A DNA stretch of 64,000 bases from Benincasa hispida (GCF_009727055.1 NC_052359.1:8415733-8479732); one strand, 5' to 3'. Numbered from the stretch's first letter, positions 1 to 11,762 are shown. Notes: generated by a model not told the origin, from the sequence alone. Numbers and translations are program-made.

Positions 1-758
1 TCCCTTCTCTCTATCTACCTCTCATGCTAGCTCACCTTTCGAATTAATTCATTCAGATCTGTGGGCGCCTGCTTCGATTATATCTACTGAAGGTTACTGT
101 CATTATATACACTTTCTTGATGACTTTAGTAGATTTGTGTGGATCTACCCACTTAAGTTAAAGAGTGATGTGTTTGCTGCATTTAACCACTTTACTATCT
201 TTGTCAAAAATCACTTTGGGTTACAAATTAAATCCCTATAAACTGACAATGGAGGAGAATATGTGAAAATTCACAAGCTATGTACTGAACTAGGAATGCT
301 ATCTCGTTACTCTTGCCCCTATACATCATCACAAAATTGCATAGCTGAAAGAAAACATAGATACATTGTAGAGATGGGGCTCACACTACTTACTCAAGCA
401 TCCATGCCGTTACGCTTCTATTGGGAAGCCTTCATGACATCTACCTTAATCATCAATGGATTACCATCCTCAGTACTCAAAGGAAAAGCCCCTGTGGAGA
501 TGTTGATGAAAAGAAAATTTAATTTTAATGATTTAAGCTGTTTTGGGTGTGCCTGCTACCCATGCCTGAGGCCATACAACTCAAATAAATTTCAGTTTCG
601 ATCTGAAAAGTGTGTTTATTTAGGGCCCAGTCCAGTACACAAAGGGCACAAATGCCTAAATCAAAATGGGAGGATTTTTATTTCAAGGCACGTTGAATTT
701 GATGAGTCTTCTTTTCCTTTTGCAGAAGGTTTTGGATCAAGCATTGTGTCATCACAGT
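1..758 (+). pseudogene. Copia integrase core and C-terminal region, broken
   Basis: The translation shows the integrase core of a copia polyprotein. The first catalytic Asp lies in an HSDLW motif near base 50-65, the second in TDNGGEY near 243-262, and the Glu in IAERKHR near 340-360. An in-frame TAA just before the TDNGGEY motif splits the domain, so the longest open stretch starts at 263. The usual copia C-terminal segment follows, with the ...CFGCACYP... and YLGPSP... stretches. A Pro/Ser-rich linker in another frame (about 840-1060) leads toward the reverse transcriptase. In a live element this domain inserts the cDNA into the host genome. Here the stop makes it a relic. Confidence 0.9.
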
Positions 759-1192
759 AGCTCGGCCCACCCTCAATCTCATAGCTTCCTAGCCCACCTT
801 GGGCCCAGCCCACTCATCCAAACGACCCTCTCTCCCCACCTATGGGCCCAACTGATACTCCTACAGCACCGCCTGTGAGCCCACTCTCTCAGCCCACTAC
901 TTCTCGTCTCCCTACCCCCATTCCAAGCCCAATATCATCCCTTAGCTTCTCACTGTCCACGTGCTTGCCCCTTCATCTTTCACCAAACCCTATCACCCCT
1001 CGTTCCGATGAACACCAACCCTTCATCTCACTCTTCCCTGCCTCATTCGGCTACCCCTCATAATCCTCTCATTCCCAGTCACCCTATGATCACCCGTGCA
1101 AAGGCCGGTATATTCAAACCCAAAGCGTGGATGACAACCTCTAGTCCTGATTGGACACAAACATAACCCATCCGCATTTCTGATGCTCTTGC

Positions 1193-2068
1193 TACCCTAG
1201 TCTGGAAAAATGCCATGGACCTTGAATACCAAGCTCTCCTCATTAATAAGACTTGGGTCCTTGTTCCACCTCCACAAAATGCCACTATTGTTGGCAGCAA
1301 ATGGGTTTTTCGAATCAAACGAAATCCTGATGGCTCGAGTTGTTCAAAGGGGTTTCATCAGAGTTCTGCCATCTATTTTTTGAGACATTCAGTCCCGTGG
1401 TGAATGCGTCAACTGTTCGGGTGGTACTATCAATTGTTGTCTCCTGTAATTAGGAGCTTCGCCACTTAGATTTCAATAACGCTTTTCTCAATGGAAATCT
1501 CGAAGAGGATGTATATATGGCCCAACCACCCGGGTATGTCTATTCAAACTTTCCCACGCATGTCTATAAGCTACAAAAGGCTCTGTATGGCCTCAAGCAG
1601 ACCCCTCGTGCTTGAAATAACATGTTGAAATTCGTTTTGCTCAGCTGGGGTTTTCAAAACAGTCGGTCCGACTCATCACTATTTATTCACAGGCGAGGAT
1701 CTTCCATCACTTTACTCCTAGTATATGTTGATGATGTTATTCTCACCGGCAACAATCCCTTCTTGCTTGACCATCTAACAAGAACTCTTCATCAAAGGTT
1801 TACCCTAAAAAATCTTGGGCAGTTTACTTATTTTCTGGGTGTACAGGTAATTCGAACTCCTTCAGGCCTTCTCAATCAATCCATTTACATTGATGCCCTC
1901 TTGCACAAACTGAACATGAGCTCACTTAAACTCGCACCCACACCATCTGTCTTGGGCAAAAACTACTCCAATGATGGCACCCCTATGGCAGACCCATCTC
2001 TTTATCGAAGTACTATTGGTGCTTTACAATACTTAACCAATACCGACCTGACATTACCTACATTGTAA
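1193..2068 (+). pseudogene. Copia reverse transcriptase, broken
   Basis: The start of the RT domain (NAMDLEYQALLINKTWVLVP, then WVFRIKRNPDGS) is at 1211-1335. The [19 protein letters not shown] block is near 1470-1535 and [10 protein letters not shown] near 1580-1612, followed by an in-frame TGA at about 1615. The catalytic YVDD motif is intact (YVDDVILTGNN, about 1722-1754). At least two frameshifts and one stop separate these blocks. The domain would have copied element RNA into DNA. Identification is secure; activity is excluded by the breaks. Confidence 0.9.
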
Positions 2069-2084
2069 ATCATCTCAGTTAATT

Positions 2085-2664
2085 CCTCAAACAGCCATCT
2101 GATATCCATTGGCAAGGTGTGAAACGGATTCTCCATTGTCTAAGTGGTACGAAAGACATGGACTCCCCCATCTGATAATCTCAATATCACTGCCTTCTCT
2201 GATGTCGATTGGGCATCCAACATCGATGATCGGAAATCTATTGCTGCCTATTGTGTCTAGTCTATATAGGTAATTCTCTCATTTTGTGGTCTTCTAAGAA
2301 ACAACCCACCATTGCCCGATCAAGTACAAAATTCGAGTATCGAGCCGTTGCCCATACATCTGCTGAAATAATATGACTCAGGAAACTGCTATATGAACTT
2401 GGCTTACGAAATCAGGCAACCCCTGCTGTCTGGAGTGATAACCTTAGCGCCGGTGCCCTTGCAACAAATCCCATCTTCCACGCCCGAACCAAGCATATTG
2501 AAATAGATGTACTTTTCGTTCGTGATCAAATCCTTCAAGGCCTTCTTCAAGTTCGGTACGTACCGTCTGCTGATCAAATCGCCGACTGTCTCATGAAACC
2601 TCTATCTCATTCTCAGTTTGCCTACCTACGATCCAAACTCGGGATAACCATGTTACCCTCTCGT
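2085..2664 (+). pseudogene. Copia RNase H, broken
   Basis: Translation in shifting frames shows the copia RNase H region: SSKKQPTIARSSTKFEYRAV at about 2288-2350, WSDNLSAGALATNP near 2430-2473, HARTKHIEIDVLFVRDQ near 2480-2527, and the typical end VPSADQIADCLMKPLS near 2560-2608. Stops and frameshifts occur throughout. It lies between the reverse transcriptase and the polypurine tract, as expected. Confidence 0.88.
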
Positions 2665-2890
2665 TTGAGGGGGGATATCAAGGTATCAGGAGAAAAGAAT
2701 TTGTGAAGATATTTGAATTTCTTTGTTACCAAGTCACCCTATCTGCGCCTACCATGTGGCTGCTCTTGTACGATTCTTTTATATATATAAATTGTGTATA
2801 ATACCCTTTTATTTCTTAGGGTTTACCATTCTTCTCCTATATAAATAGAAAATGGTATCCTAACTGTAAAGTGTGCATTTATACAGAATG
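2665..2890 (+). repeat. Polypurine tract and probable 3' LTR of the first copia element
   Basis: A G-rich purine tract at 2665-2676 directly follows the RNase H end. The next 200 bp are LTR-like, with a possible TATA box (CTATATAAATAG near 2838-2849). No second copy exists in the window, so the right edge is only estimated. Confidence 0.5.
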
Positions 2891-2897
2891 GAAGATT

Positions 2898-3389
2898 TTA
2901 AAAGAATTGATTGCCTCTGAAATTCCCTTTTCTGTCTAACTCTGTCTCTCCCCTTAAGTTGAAAAGTCTCTCTTGAGACCCAATGTGATGCCTTAGTTGA
3001 TCAATAGTAAAGATTCCATAGTCAAATTGAGCAAATTTACCTATTTGATATAATAAGGTAACTAGAAGAGATACAGAGAGATCTGAGTAGTGCGATGATG
3101 GACACCAATTGGCAATACCAATAAAAAACAATATAGCATACTTGGCACTTAATTTTGCTTAAGCAAGTTGACCAGTCTTAGGCTAGGAATTTTTCATACC
3201 ACCAGTCAATTCAGACACTAATTCCTTCAACAAAGGACGTAATTCTCGAGTGTTCGCTGAAACATTTCTATCAAGAAATTTCTTAATTATAGAAGTAAAA
3301 ATCACAAGGCTATGACCCCTCACATGAACATGTCGAAATTCAAGATACCCGGCATCATCAATGGGAAGAAGTTCATAATGAGTTCTCAC
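2898..3389 (-). pseudogene. 'Putative plant transposon protein' fragment (Athila-like element)
   Basis: Two minus-strand open stretches, 3183-3389 (68 codons) and 2898-3131 (77 codons), read as one decayed protein. The first has FLDRNVSANTRELRPLLKEL. The second has FIGIANWCPSSHYSDLSVSL followed by a region ending DQLRHHIGS. This order (conserved N-terminal block, a linker with AKYAILF, then IANW.PSSH...) matches the uncharacterised plant domain often annotated 'putative plant transposon protein', found near Athila-type gypsy elements. The function is unknown even in intact copies. A stop and a frame change between the two parts show it is dead. Confidence 0.65.
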
Positions 3390-3399
3390 TCAAACTTTG

Positions 3400-4640
3400 G
3401 ATAATTAGGGTCAAGGTTCGAAACAATCTTGATTTCCATAATCTCTAAGCAATCTTGAGCCCTATCAGACAAATCTTTTTCAGCAAATATCTTCCGTTGC
3501 ACAACATATTTTCAAAAAGTAACACTCAACCATGCTACATCACATTTTTAGTCCAAATAAACTTAGGAACATTTTTTTATTATTTCACAAACATCATGGA
3601 CTTAAAGTATCCATTTAAAAAAACTTTAGGGCATATAAAAAAAATTATACCTTAAGTTTTAGTGTTTTTTTTTTTTTTTCTTTTTAATCTTAGTTTGATC
3701 ATTCTCATTTCGAAGAGACTCATTGTAATTAAATATGATGTAAAAGTTTACTTTTCATGTAATTAGTGAATAAGGAAAGATTTAATTAGAAGAAACCCAA
3801 AGTAGTTAATAATGGTCAATTATGCTTCATTTGAATTTCGTTTGCAATTGATTATAGTCCTAACTGCTTATCTTATTGGATAAAATGACTTATAGATACT
3901 AGTTTTTATATTTTGTTTCCTAAAAATTTGCTAACTTCTTAATCATTTAATTAAATATATTATAATAATATCCTTTTATATTAATATATTTGTTATATAT
4001 ATTTTTAAATGTTAACTAATTCACGTTTATAAGAATTATTTTTTAACCATTTGCCAAGGAAGATAGTTTTAGAACTTCTGTCAAATTATTTAGATTAAAT
4101 AAAATTAGTTGAAATTTAAATCACAGAAATTTTTTAATAAATTATAAATTAATTATCTAGACAAAAATAATTAAAATAATAACTCTAGTTTGATTCATAT
4201 AACTAAATTACATAAATTTAGTATTAATTTACCCAACATCATAGTTAGTTTTTTCTATTTTAAATTAAATTTATCCGACACTATTTTACTTCGTTTTACA
4301 ATTGATTCTTCTAAAAGCACATCCACAAGCAATTGATACTATTATGAGGTAAAAAAAATTCCCATTTAGCAAAAGAAAGAATAAAAAAACAAATTATTTA
4401 AGGAATGAAACTTCATTTTCTACCATCAGGCACTCGTTAATTAAGTTCCTTCATTGTGAAAAATTTAATTCAGAAATTGATACTATTATGAGGTATTTAA
4501 ATTTGAATTTCCAATCCGACGAAGCAAAAACAATCTGAAAAATATACTATTCTACAAAAGAAAATACAAACACAATATTTTGAGAAGGAATATTAAATGG
4601 AAGGGAGAATCAACAATTATCTTGACCAGAATATTATTCC
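3400..4640. other. AT-rich spacer, no gene seen
   Basis: This stretch is strongly AT-rich, with homopolymer runs (poly-T near 3667-3680). No coding segment or RNA gene was recognised. The motif TTGATACTATTATGAGGTA occurs twice (about 4333 and 4478), suggesting a small local duplication. Confidence 0.6.
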
Positions 4641-5021
4641 TATTATGAATATTATAATAATAAATAGATACCATTGCTTATTGTTCCAAAAGCCATAAGT
4701 CACCCTTCATGTGGTTGCCTTGTAATTATTCTTAATGTCCATGTAAGTCCATATGCTATTTGTCATATGCTATTTGTCACTCTGCCTATAGTGACATTTG
4801 GTAGATCTTAAAATCACATACATTGGCCAAATTCTATACAAATTAAAGAAAGTGAAGAAACTTGAGAATTTTCTCACTTCTTATTTTGTTTTATTTTATT
4901 TATTTATATATTATGTTTTATTTATTTTAATATTTATTTATTTTGTTATTATATTATATTTATTTTAATATTATATTTTATTACCATCCTTGTTCCCGTT
5001 GTGCTCCTCAAATTCACAACA
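4641..5021 (+). repeat. 5' LTR of the second copia element
   Basis: It is similar over its length to 9935-10278. Shared blocks include the starting TATTATGAATATTATAATAA, the GAGAATTTTCTCA palindrome and the T-rich tail before ATTCACAACA. It carries a short internal duplication (CATATGCTATTTGTCA twice near 4750-4780) that the 3' copy lacks. Confidence 0.88.
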
Positions 5022-5169
5022 CGTTATAGCTCTTGTTGTTTTTTCCACTAAAGGTAGGTCCTAAAGGTATGTCGGTTTTTTCCTCTTCGTTATAATTAAT
5101 AAATTTAATGTTATTTTGCATATTCAATATCTATTAAATTTCTAACATAAGTACAATATTTTATGATAG

Positions 5170-6170
5170 TGCCATCTGACAGATCTCACAAAATTAGAAC
5201 TTGTCTCCTCTGATATTAACAGCAATAATTATTTTTCATGGGTACTTGATGCCGAAATTCACCTAGATTTTATAAATCTTGGGGAGACTATTAAAAAAGG
5301 AAATACGATATCCAGTCAGGATCATATCCACTGGGGATTGAAAATGGAGTATCTTACAATAAAAAATCCTCGTATCTTGTGAACAAAAATTGAAAGAGAG
5401 GTATCAAAAAATAGTTATTTTTCCTAAAGCTCGTTATGAGTGGATGCACTTGAGGCTACAAGATTTCAAATTAGTAAGTGATTACAACTCCGCATTATTT
5501 AAAATCAGTTCGAAATTGTTATTATGCGGAGAGAAAATTATTGATTCTGATATGTTAGAGAAGATATTTTCTATATTTCATGTCTAGAATATGCTCCTGC
5601 AATAGCAATATCGAGAGAGGTTTTAAACAATGTTCTGAATTAATTTCATATCTTCTCATGGCTGAACAAAATAATGAGTTATTGATGAAAAACCATGAAT
5701 CTCGACCAACCACAACAGCATCATTCCCTGAAGCGAATGCTACGAATATTAATAATCGTAGTCGAGGTCGTGGTCATGACCATGGTAGATGAAGAAATAA
5801 TTATTATTTTCGTGGTGATCACTTTAATCATTCAAATTTTAAAAGAACCATGTAAAATGATGAACACAAAAGAAAAGCTCCACAAGATAAAAGTTCAAAG
5901 AGTGTTGAAAATAAATGCTTCCGATGAGGAACAACTGGCCATTAGTCACGTACCTGTCATACATCAAAACACTTAGTTGACCTCTATCAAGCCTCCCTGA
6001 AGGAAAAAAAGAAAAATGTGGAAGCAAATTTTACAAACCAGGATAATGACATATTTGACCCATCTCACATGACAAATTTGGATGTGGCGGACTTCTTTGA
6101 ATCTCCTAAAGAGAAGATTGACATAGTTGGTGCAAGATCAAATGTTTCTTTTGACTTTGAGAATATCTAG
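5170..6170 (+). pseudogene. Copia gag with zinc-knuckle remnant, broken
   Basis: Translation gives a copia gag relic. It starts with LTKLELVSSDINSNNYFSWV (about 5180-5240), then has a capsid-like helical part (open at 5390-5587, ending LEKIFSIFHV), an Asn/Arg/Gly-rich stretch (NNRSRGRGHDHGR, about 5750-5790) and a broken CCHC zinc knuckle near 5910-5965. The tail SLKEKKKNVEANF is at about 5995-6035. In-frame stops at several points inactivate it. Gag would form the particle that packages element RNA. Confidence 0.82.
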
Positions 6171-6284
6171 ACTTAATGATGTCTTTTTTTAAATCTATTG
6201 TCATGTTTTTTTAGTAACTTTTGTATATTTTAAGTCTTGTTTTTCTTATCGTAATTATTTTCTTTTAATGAAGAAACATGGATC

Positions 6285-7560
6285 ATTTTCATCTGTTGGG
6301 TATTTCAAAAATGAGCAAAGAAATCTATGTCTGGCAGACAGTGTAACTACACATACAATACTTACAAATAAAAAAATATTTTTCCAAACTGACAATACTA
6401 GAAGCAAAAGTCAATACGATATCAAGTTCTGCAAACCTGATCGAAGATTTTGGAAAAGCAAATATTATTTTTCCTAGAGGAATAAAATTTACAATTGACA
6501 ATGCATTGTTCTCTAGTCAATCGAAGAGAAATCTTCTAAGTTTTAAAGATATACGTTGCAATGGTTATCATTTTTAGACTGATAGTAAGAATAATGTGGA
6601 ATATCTATATATCATATCCACTGCCTCAAATGAAAAATGTATATTGGAAGAGTTGCCTGCTTTATCTTCTAGATCTATCATACTCATATACGAGTAATTG
6701 AAACATATGCAACAATGAACCTGAAGTTCATGAGTCCAGACATATTTACAATTAAGCATGATTGAATGGGTCATCTAGAATCTATAATGATGAGAAGAAT
6801 TATTGAGAATTCAAATGGACATCCATTGAAGAGCTAGAAGATTCTTCAATCTAATGAATTATTATGTGATGTTTGCTCTCAAGGAAAATTGATAATTAGA
6901 CCATCATCAGCTAAAGTGAGGACTGAATCACTTGCATTTTTAGAGTGAATTCATGGTGATGTATGTGGACCTATTAACCTACAAAGTTGAGCATTTAGAT
7001 ATTTTATGGTATTAATAGATGCATCTAGTAGATGGTCAAACGTGTGCTTATTATCAAGTAGAAATCTTGCATTTGCAAGATTATTTGCTCAAATAATTAA
7101 GTTAAGAGCATAATTTCCTGATTATACAATTAAGACCATTCGTCTTGATAATGTTGGTGAATTTACATCTCAAGCTTTTGATAATTATTGTATGTTAATT
7201 GAGATAAGTGTTAAACATCTTATAGCTCATGTTCATACACAAAATGGTTTAACATAATCATTTATAAAACGTTTGCAATTAATTGCAAGACCATTACTTA
7301 TGAGAGCTAAAGTTCCTTCATTTGCATGGGGACATGCTATTTTGTGTGCAGCATCACTTGTACGCATTAGGCCAGTAGCGTATCATAAGTACTCGCCATT
7401 ACAATTAGCTTATAGTCATTAGCCAAATATTTTCTATTTGAGAATTTTTGGATGTGCAGTATGTATTCCAATTGTTTCACCACAATGCACTAAGATGGGT
7501 CCTCAAAGGAGGTTAGGAATATATGTTGGATATGATTCTCCATCAATTATTTAATATCTT
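6285..7560 (+). pseudogene. Copia protease and integrase region, broken
   Basis: LCLADSVTTHTILTNKKIFF at about 6320-6380 is the protease start, with DS(V/A)TTH in place of the usual D-S/T-G neighbourhood. The integrase zinc-binding end (LLCDVCSQGKL) lies near 6858-6890. The core follows: HGDVCGP (first Asp, about 6950-6973), RLDNVGEFTSQAFDNYC (second Asp, about 7142-7192) and HTQNGLT with the following decayed Glu region near 7232-7275. The conserved IFYLRIFGCAVCIPI stretch is at 7430-7475. TAG and TAA stops interrupt the frame repeatedly. Confidence 0.85.
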
Positions 7561-8179
7561 GAACCCTGATGGGTGATGTATTTAGTGCACGATTTGCTAA
7601 TTTTCGTTTTAATGAGACAAATTTTTCAACATTAGGGGGAGGAATTAAGAAACTGGAAAAAGAAATTACATGGAATGCATCGTTATTGTCTCATTTAGAT
7701 CCCCGTACAAATCATTGTGAACTTGAAGTTTAGAAAATAATTCATTTGCAAAATATAGAAAATCAATTACCAGATGTATTTATAGATGCAAAGAAAGTAA
7801 CTAAGTCACAGATACCAGCTACAAATGTTCCATCAAAAATTGATATCTCAACACAACAAGTTTTCATTAATGAGTCTAGAACATGCCAGAAGCATGGTAG
7901 ACCAGTGAGTTCCAAAGATAAAAATCCTCAAAAACAAAAAATAATTAATAGTGAAAAACACTTGGTTGAGAATGTAAATACCCATAAAGAAATCATCGAC
8001 ATGATTAGTGAGGAAGGTAAAATATCTAAGATAATAATGAGATTTGAATAAACTATGTCATGTCAGGAAAAAGATGGAATCGTGCTAATGTAATTATTGA
8101 AAACATTTTTGCGTATAATATTGCTCTTGATATTATATCTGAAAATGAGAATCCTAAACCAAAATCTGTTGAAGAATGC

Positions 8180-8940
8180 CGATATAAAAAAGATTGGCTT
8201 CAGTAGAAAGAAGCAATCGAGACAGAATTAAACCCACTTTCAAAATGTTAGGTTTTTGGACCAGTAGTCCGAAGTGTTAAACCTGTGGGATACAAATGGA
8301 TATTTATAAAGAAAAGAAATGAAAATAATGAGGTCACAAGATATAAAGCAAGACTAGTTGCACATGGTTTTTCACAAAGACCTGATATTGATTATGTGGA
8401 GACATATTCTCCAATGGTGGATGCAATTATACTAAGATACTTAATTGGCTTGACTATATATAAAAGTCTAGATATGCATCTTATGGATGTAGTCACAACA
8501 TATTTATATGGATCTCTTGATAATGATATTTATATGAGAATCCCATAAAGATTGAAAGTACCTGAAACATATACATCAAATTCCCGGGAATAGTATTCAA
8601 TAAAGTTACAGAGATCACTATATGGATTGAAACAATTAGAACAGATGTAGTACACTCGCCGGAGTGGATATTTATTGAAAGAAGGATATCAAAATAATCC
8701 AATATGTCAGTGTGTTTTTATAAAGAAATCACAATCAGGATTTACTATTATAACTGTATATATTGATTACTTGAATATAATTGGAACTTCTGAAGAACCT
8801 TCAAATGTAATAGAATATCTTAAGAAAGAATTTGAGATGAAAGATCTTGGAAAACAAAATTTTGTCTTGGTTTACAAATTGAACATTTAGCATATAGAAT
8901 ATTTATTAATCAGTCAGCTTATATAGGAAAATTTTTTTAA
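8180..8940 (+). pseudogene. Copia reverse transcriptase, broken
   Basis: The domain starts near 8185 (KKDWLQ.KEAIETELNPL). An open stretch at 8285-8548 has GYKWIFIKKRNENNEVTRYK and DYVETYSPMVDA, then MDVVTTYLYGSLDNDIYMRIP. After stops it continues with LYGLKQ (about 8620) and the segment 8675-8890. The catalytic YxDD is changed: the sequence reads VYIDYLNIIG near 8755-8785, so the second Asp is Tyr. Family assignment is clear; catalysis would be lost even without the stops. Confidence 0.87.
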
Positions 8941-9039
8941 AAGATTTTATATGGACAAAGCACTTTCATTAGATATTCCAATGGAAGTCCGTTCATAGGA
9001 TATAAAGAAAGATATATTTCGATCTCGAGAAGATAATGA

Positions 9040-9720
9040 AAAACTTCTTCGTCTAAAGTACCATATCTTAGTGTTATTGATGCACTTATGTATCTTGCTA
9101 ATAATACAAGACCAAATATTGCATTTTTAATAAATTTATTAGCTAGATATAGTTCTTCTCCTACAAAAAAAAAAAAAAAAAACTTTGAAACGAAATTAAG
9201 TGTATACTCCATTATCTCCGAGGAACAATCGATATGGGTTTATTTTATTCAAATAGATCAAATTTTGATCTAGTTGGTTATTCAGATTCTAGATATTTAT
9301 CTGATCCACACAAAGCTAGATCTCAAACAGATTATCTGTTCATATGTTGAAGAACTGATATATCATGGCGATCGATGAAACAGACTATAATGGCCACTTC
9401 CTCAAATAATGCTAAAATTCTTGCAATTCACGAGGCTAATCGAGAATGTGTATGGCTAAGGTCAATGACTCAGCACATTCATGAAATGTGTGGCTTCTCT
9501 TCTAATAAAAATCTTCCAACAATATTTTACGAAGACAACACAACTTGCATAGCCCAAATGAAAAGAGGATATATCAAAGGAAATAGAACAAAGCATATTT
9601 TACCGAAACTTTTCTACACTCACGGTCTTGAAGAAAATGACAACATCACTGTACAACAAATTTGTTAGAAATATAATCTGGCAGACTTATTTACAAGGAC
9701 ATTACCAACCAATTTTTGAA
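9040..9720 (+). pseudogene. Copia RNase H, broken
   Basis: MYLANNTRPNIAFLINLLARYSSSPT (9088-9165) precedes a long poly-A run that shifts the frame. RNase H blocks follow: the decayed GYSDS-type segment near 9275-9300, TIMATSSNNAKILAIHEANRE near 9385-9445 and FYEDNTTCIAQMKRGYIKG near 9526-9582. The end KYNLADLFTRTLPTNF is near 9670-9717. It abuts the polypurine tract and 3' LTR. Confidence 0.87.
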
Positions 9721-9934
9721 AAATTGATCCACAACATTGGAATGCAACAACTCAAAAATCTTAAGTGATGTTTTCATGAGGAGAGTAAATATATTGTATT
9801 CTTTTAGGAGTATATATTATATGAAATATATACTCTTTTTTTTCTTTACTAGGATTTTTTCCCATTGGGTTTTTCCTAGTAAAATTTTAATGAGGCATAT
9901 TTCATATATATATATATAGGCATCTAAGGGAGAG

Positions 9935-10278
9935 TATTATGAATATTATAATAATAAATAGATGCTCATTGCTTAGTGTTTTAAAAGTCATGTGTCACCC
10001 TTTATGTTGTCTATGTGCCATGTACTTATTCATGTTTGGTATCCATTAAGTCCACATCATACTTGTCACTTTGCCTGTAAATAGTGACGTTTGACGGATC
10101 TTAAAATAACACATATTGAGTAAATTCTATATAAATTGGAGAAAGTGGAGAAATTTGAGAATTTTCTCATTTCTTATTTTGTTTTATTTTATTTACTTAT
10201 ATATTATGTTTTATTTATTTTAATGCTATATTATATTTTATTACCATCCGTATTCCCATTCTCCTCGAATTCACAACA
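9935..10278 (+). repeat. 3' LTR of the second copia element
   Basis: It follows the polypurine tract at 9921-9934 and repeats the 5' LTR from TATTATGAATATTATAATAA to ATTCACAACA, with scattered differences and a shorter T-rich segment (344 bp against 381 bp). Confidence 0.88.
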
Positions 10279-10500
10279 AAATGATATTTATTCACACAAA
10301 CTTACTATCAATAATTTAGATTAATATTATTTTGGTCCATGTAATTTAAGAGTTGTTCAATTTTAATTTTCTTATATAATATTACAATTATTATTACTTG
10401 AAAATCATTATTAATAACAGAATATGAATATATTAGTTATTATATAATATTATAATTATTATATCATATAAATTTTTAAAAAAATGCATAGTCCATTCCA

Positions 10501-11322
10501 CTAATGAGCGCAGAAAACGACGTCGTATTTAGTCCCACCAATCGCCGGACACGTAAATGTGCTGGTTGCATCATCCGTTGGGTAACTATAAGCATCAGGA
10601 CACCTCTCTTTGAAAAACTTCGAATAACCTGTGGGCCCACAATTCTCCCTGTTAGTAATGCAACAATACTCCTCCGTCTGGAACACCGTGCACGGGCCGT
10701 TACACCCGCCGGCCACCTTCAACGCCAACGGGCACTGCCCATTGATGTCGGCGGTGCAACGGATGCTATTGCTGCATCCGTTGGACGTCGGTCTGAATTC
10801 CATTGGAATATTGAACCCGTCGACTAGAGAGATGTCGAAGAAATCCAGATCGCTGATTTGATTGAGGGCAAATTCAGCCACAGTATTGGGTGGTGAGCCG
10901 TTGGTTTGGCACCGAAGAACGCCGCCGCAGTCGCCGGTTTCGCAACTTCCGCGCTCTGAGCTGTCGAACTTGCAATTTGTTCTGCCCCAAATTCGTCCTG
11001 TGGTTGTGCCGGTGGGACGTAGGTTTAAGAACCAAGTCTGCCGGCTGTCGAGGCGGCGGCCACCGCCTGGGTTAGCGGCGGCCCAAACTGTGTAGGAGCA
11101 GTTATTGAGGACAGTGAAAGTCGGGAAACCGCCACTTGGAATTGATCCGCAGCTTCTCATGAAACCACTACCGATATTAGCGATTGAGCCGAAGGGGAGA
11201 AGGGATTGATCAAGATTAGGGTCCATTTCCATTATTTGAGCTTCAATTAATTGATTGTTTATCAAAAGAGAAAAGATAAAGGAAATGAAAATGAGATGTT
11301 TGCAGCAAAAGAAGAAGGACAT
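10501..11322 (-). CDS. Thaumatin-like protein (PR-5/osmotin class), secreted
   Basis: A complete single-exon gene of 273 residues starting with ATG at 11322-11320. Residues 1-28 are a hydrophobic signal peptide ([13 protein letters not shown]). An atypical segment of about 37 residues follows, then a full thaumatin domain (about 66-273). The domain has 16 cysteines, the family number for eight disulfides. WGRTNC (112-117), [12 protein letters not shown] (127-138), [22 protein letters not shown] and CPDAYSYP are all present. The acidic-cleft residues typical of antifungal members appear kept (R114, E150, D163, D168, D243; positions inferred by family pattern). The family is apoplastic or vacuolar and often induced by pathogens or stress, with wall-glucan binding known for some members. 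Odd point: one extra cysteine (C58) lies in the segment after the signal peptide. A copia LTR ends about 220 bp past the stop codon. Confidence 0.93.
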   Translation of the reverse strand: MSFFFCCKHLIFISFIFSLLINNQLIEAQIMEMDPNLDQSLLPFGSIANIGSGFMRSCGSIPSGGFPTFTVLNNCSYTVWAAANPGGGRRLDSRQTWFLNLRPTGTTTGRIWGRTNCKFDSSERGSCETGDCGGVLRCQTNGSPPNTVAEFALNQISDLDFFDISLVDGFNIPMEFRPTSNGCSNSIRCTADINGQCPLALKVAGGCNGPCTVFQTEEYCCITNRENCGPTGYSKFFKERCPDAYSYPTDDATSTFTCPAIGGTKYDVVFCAH

Positions 11323-11389
11323 GGCTGGAATTTGGAAGCCAAGTAGTGACCCAATAATTATTAAGTAGAGAAAAAAAATGGTATTTGTG

Positions 11390-11397
11390 TTTATAAA
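11390..11397 (-). promoter_or_regulatory. Possible TATA box of the thaumatin-like gene
   Basis: TTTATAAA lies 68 bp upstream of the minus-strand ATG, a usual distance for a plant TATA box with a short leader. It is palindromic, and the DNA around it is AT-rich, so chance occurrence is possible. Confidence 0.35.
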
Positions 11398-11399
11398 CC

Positions 11400-11760
11400 A
11401 TTATAAAAGAAATATATGTGGTAGTGGTTACATTAACATCTATCTACACCCTACATCTTGTCTTTCTTAAAAAAATATTAAATTTTTATTTTTTATTACC
11501 CGTGATAAATGAAAGAATTGCATGTATATATGTGCATATTTTAAAATTTCAGTCGAAATCTCGAAATTTTAAAATTAAGAATTTCGATTTGACTCAATTT
11601 CGCGAAATTTCGAATTTATATATATATATTATATATAACAATAAGAAAAAAAAAAATGAAGAAAGAGAAGGTACTCACTATATATTTAGTCCATCTATTT
11701 CTAACTTGTACTTTAGCATAATTATAATATATATTTTCTTTTCTTGTTTAAATAGGGAAA
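11400..11760. other. AT-rich spacer upstream of the thaumatin-like gene
   Basis: No gene is seen. The stretch 11550-11620 holds related AAATTTCGA / TCGAAATTTT motifs in both orientations and could fold. A (TA)n run lies near 11619-11636 and a poly-A run near 11646-11656. Confidence 0.5.
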
Positions 11761-11762
11761 AC

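Larger units (their letters stand above)
1..2890 (+). mobile_element. Decayed Ty1/copia retrotransposon, 3' half
   Basis: The window opens inside the integrase of a Ty1/copia element. Integrase, reverse transcriptase and RNase H follow in the usual copia order on the plus strand, then a polypurine tract (TTGAGGGGGGAT at 2665-2676) and LTR-like DNA. Several stops and frameshifts break the polyprotein, so it cannot make active protein. The 5' LTR, gag and protease lie outside the window. The 3' LTR has no partner here, so its end near 2890 is a guess. Lineage within copia was not determined. Confidence 0.9.
4641..10278 (+). mobile_element. Near complete decayed Ty1/copia retrotransposon with both LTRs
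   Basis: Two similar LTRs bound the element. Both begin TATTATGAATATTATAATAA and end ATTCACAACA. Between them gag, protease, integrase, reverse transcriptase and RNase H follow in copia order on the plus strand. A polypurine stretch (CATCTAAGGGAGAG, 9921-9934) abuts the 3' LTR. Total length is about 5.6 kb, normal for copia. LTR differences and many stops and frameshifts show an old insertion. The bases flanking the two LTRs (ATTCC on the left, AAATG on the right) do not form a target-site duplication, so the ends may have drifted. The element stops about 220 bp beyond the stop codon of the thaumatin-like gene. Confidence 0.9.

Noticed and set aside
10504..11095. Plus-strand frames of 61-107 codons opposite the thaumatin-like gene
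   Set aside because: They are antisense shadows of the intact minus-strand gene and show no independent protein family.
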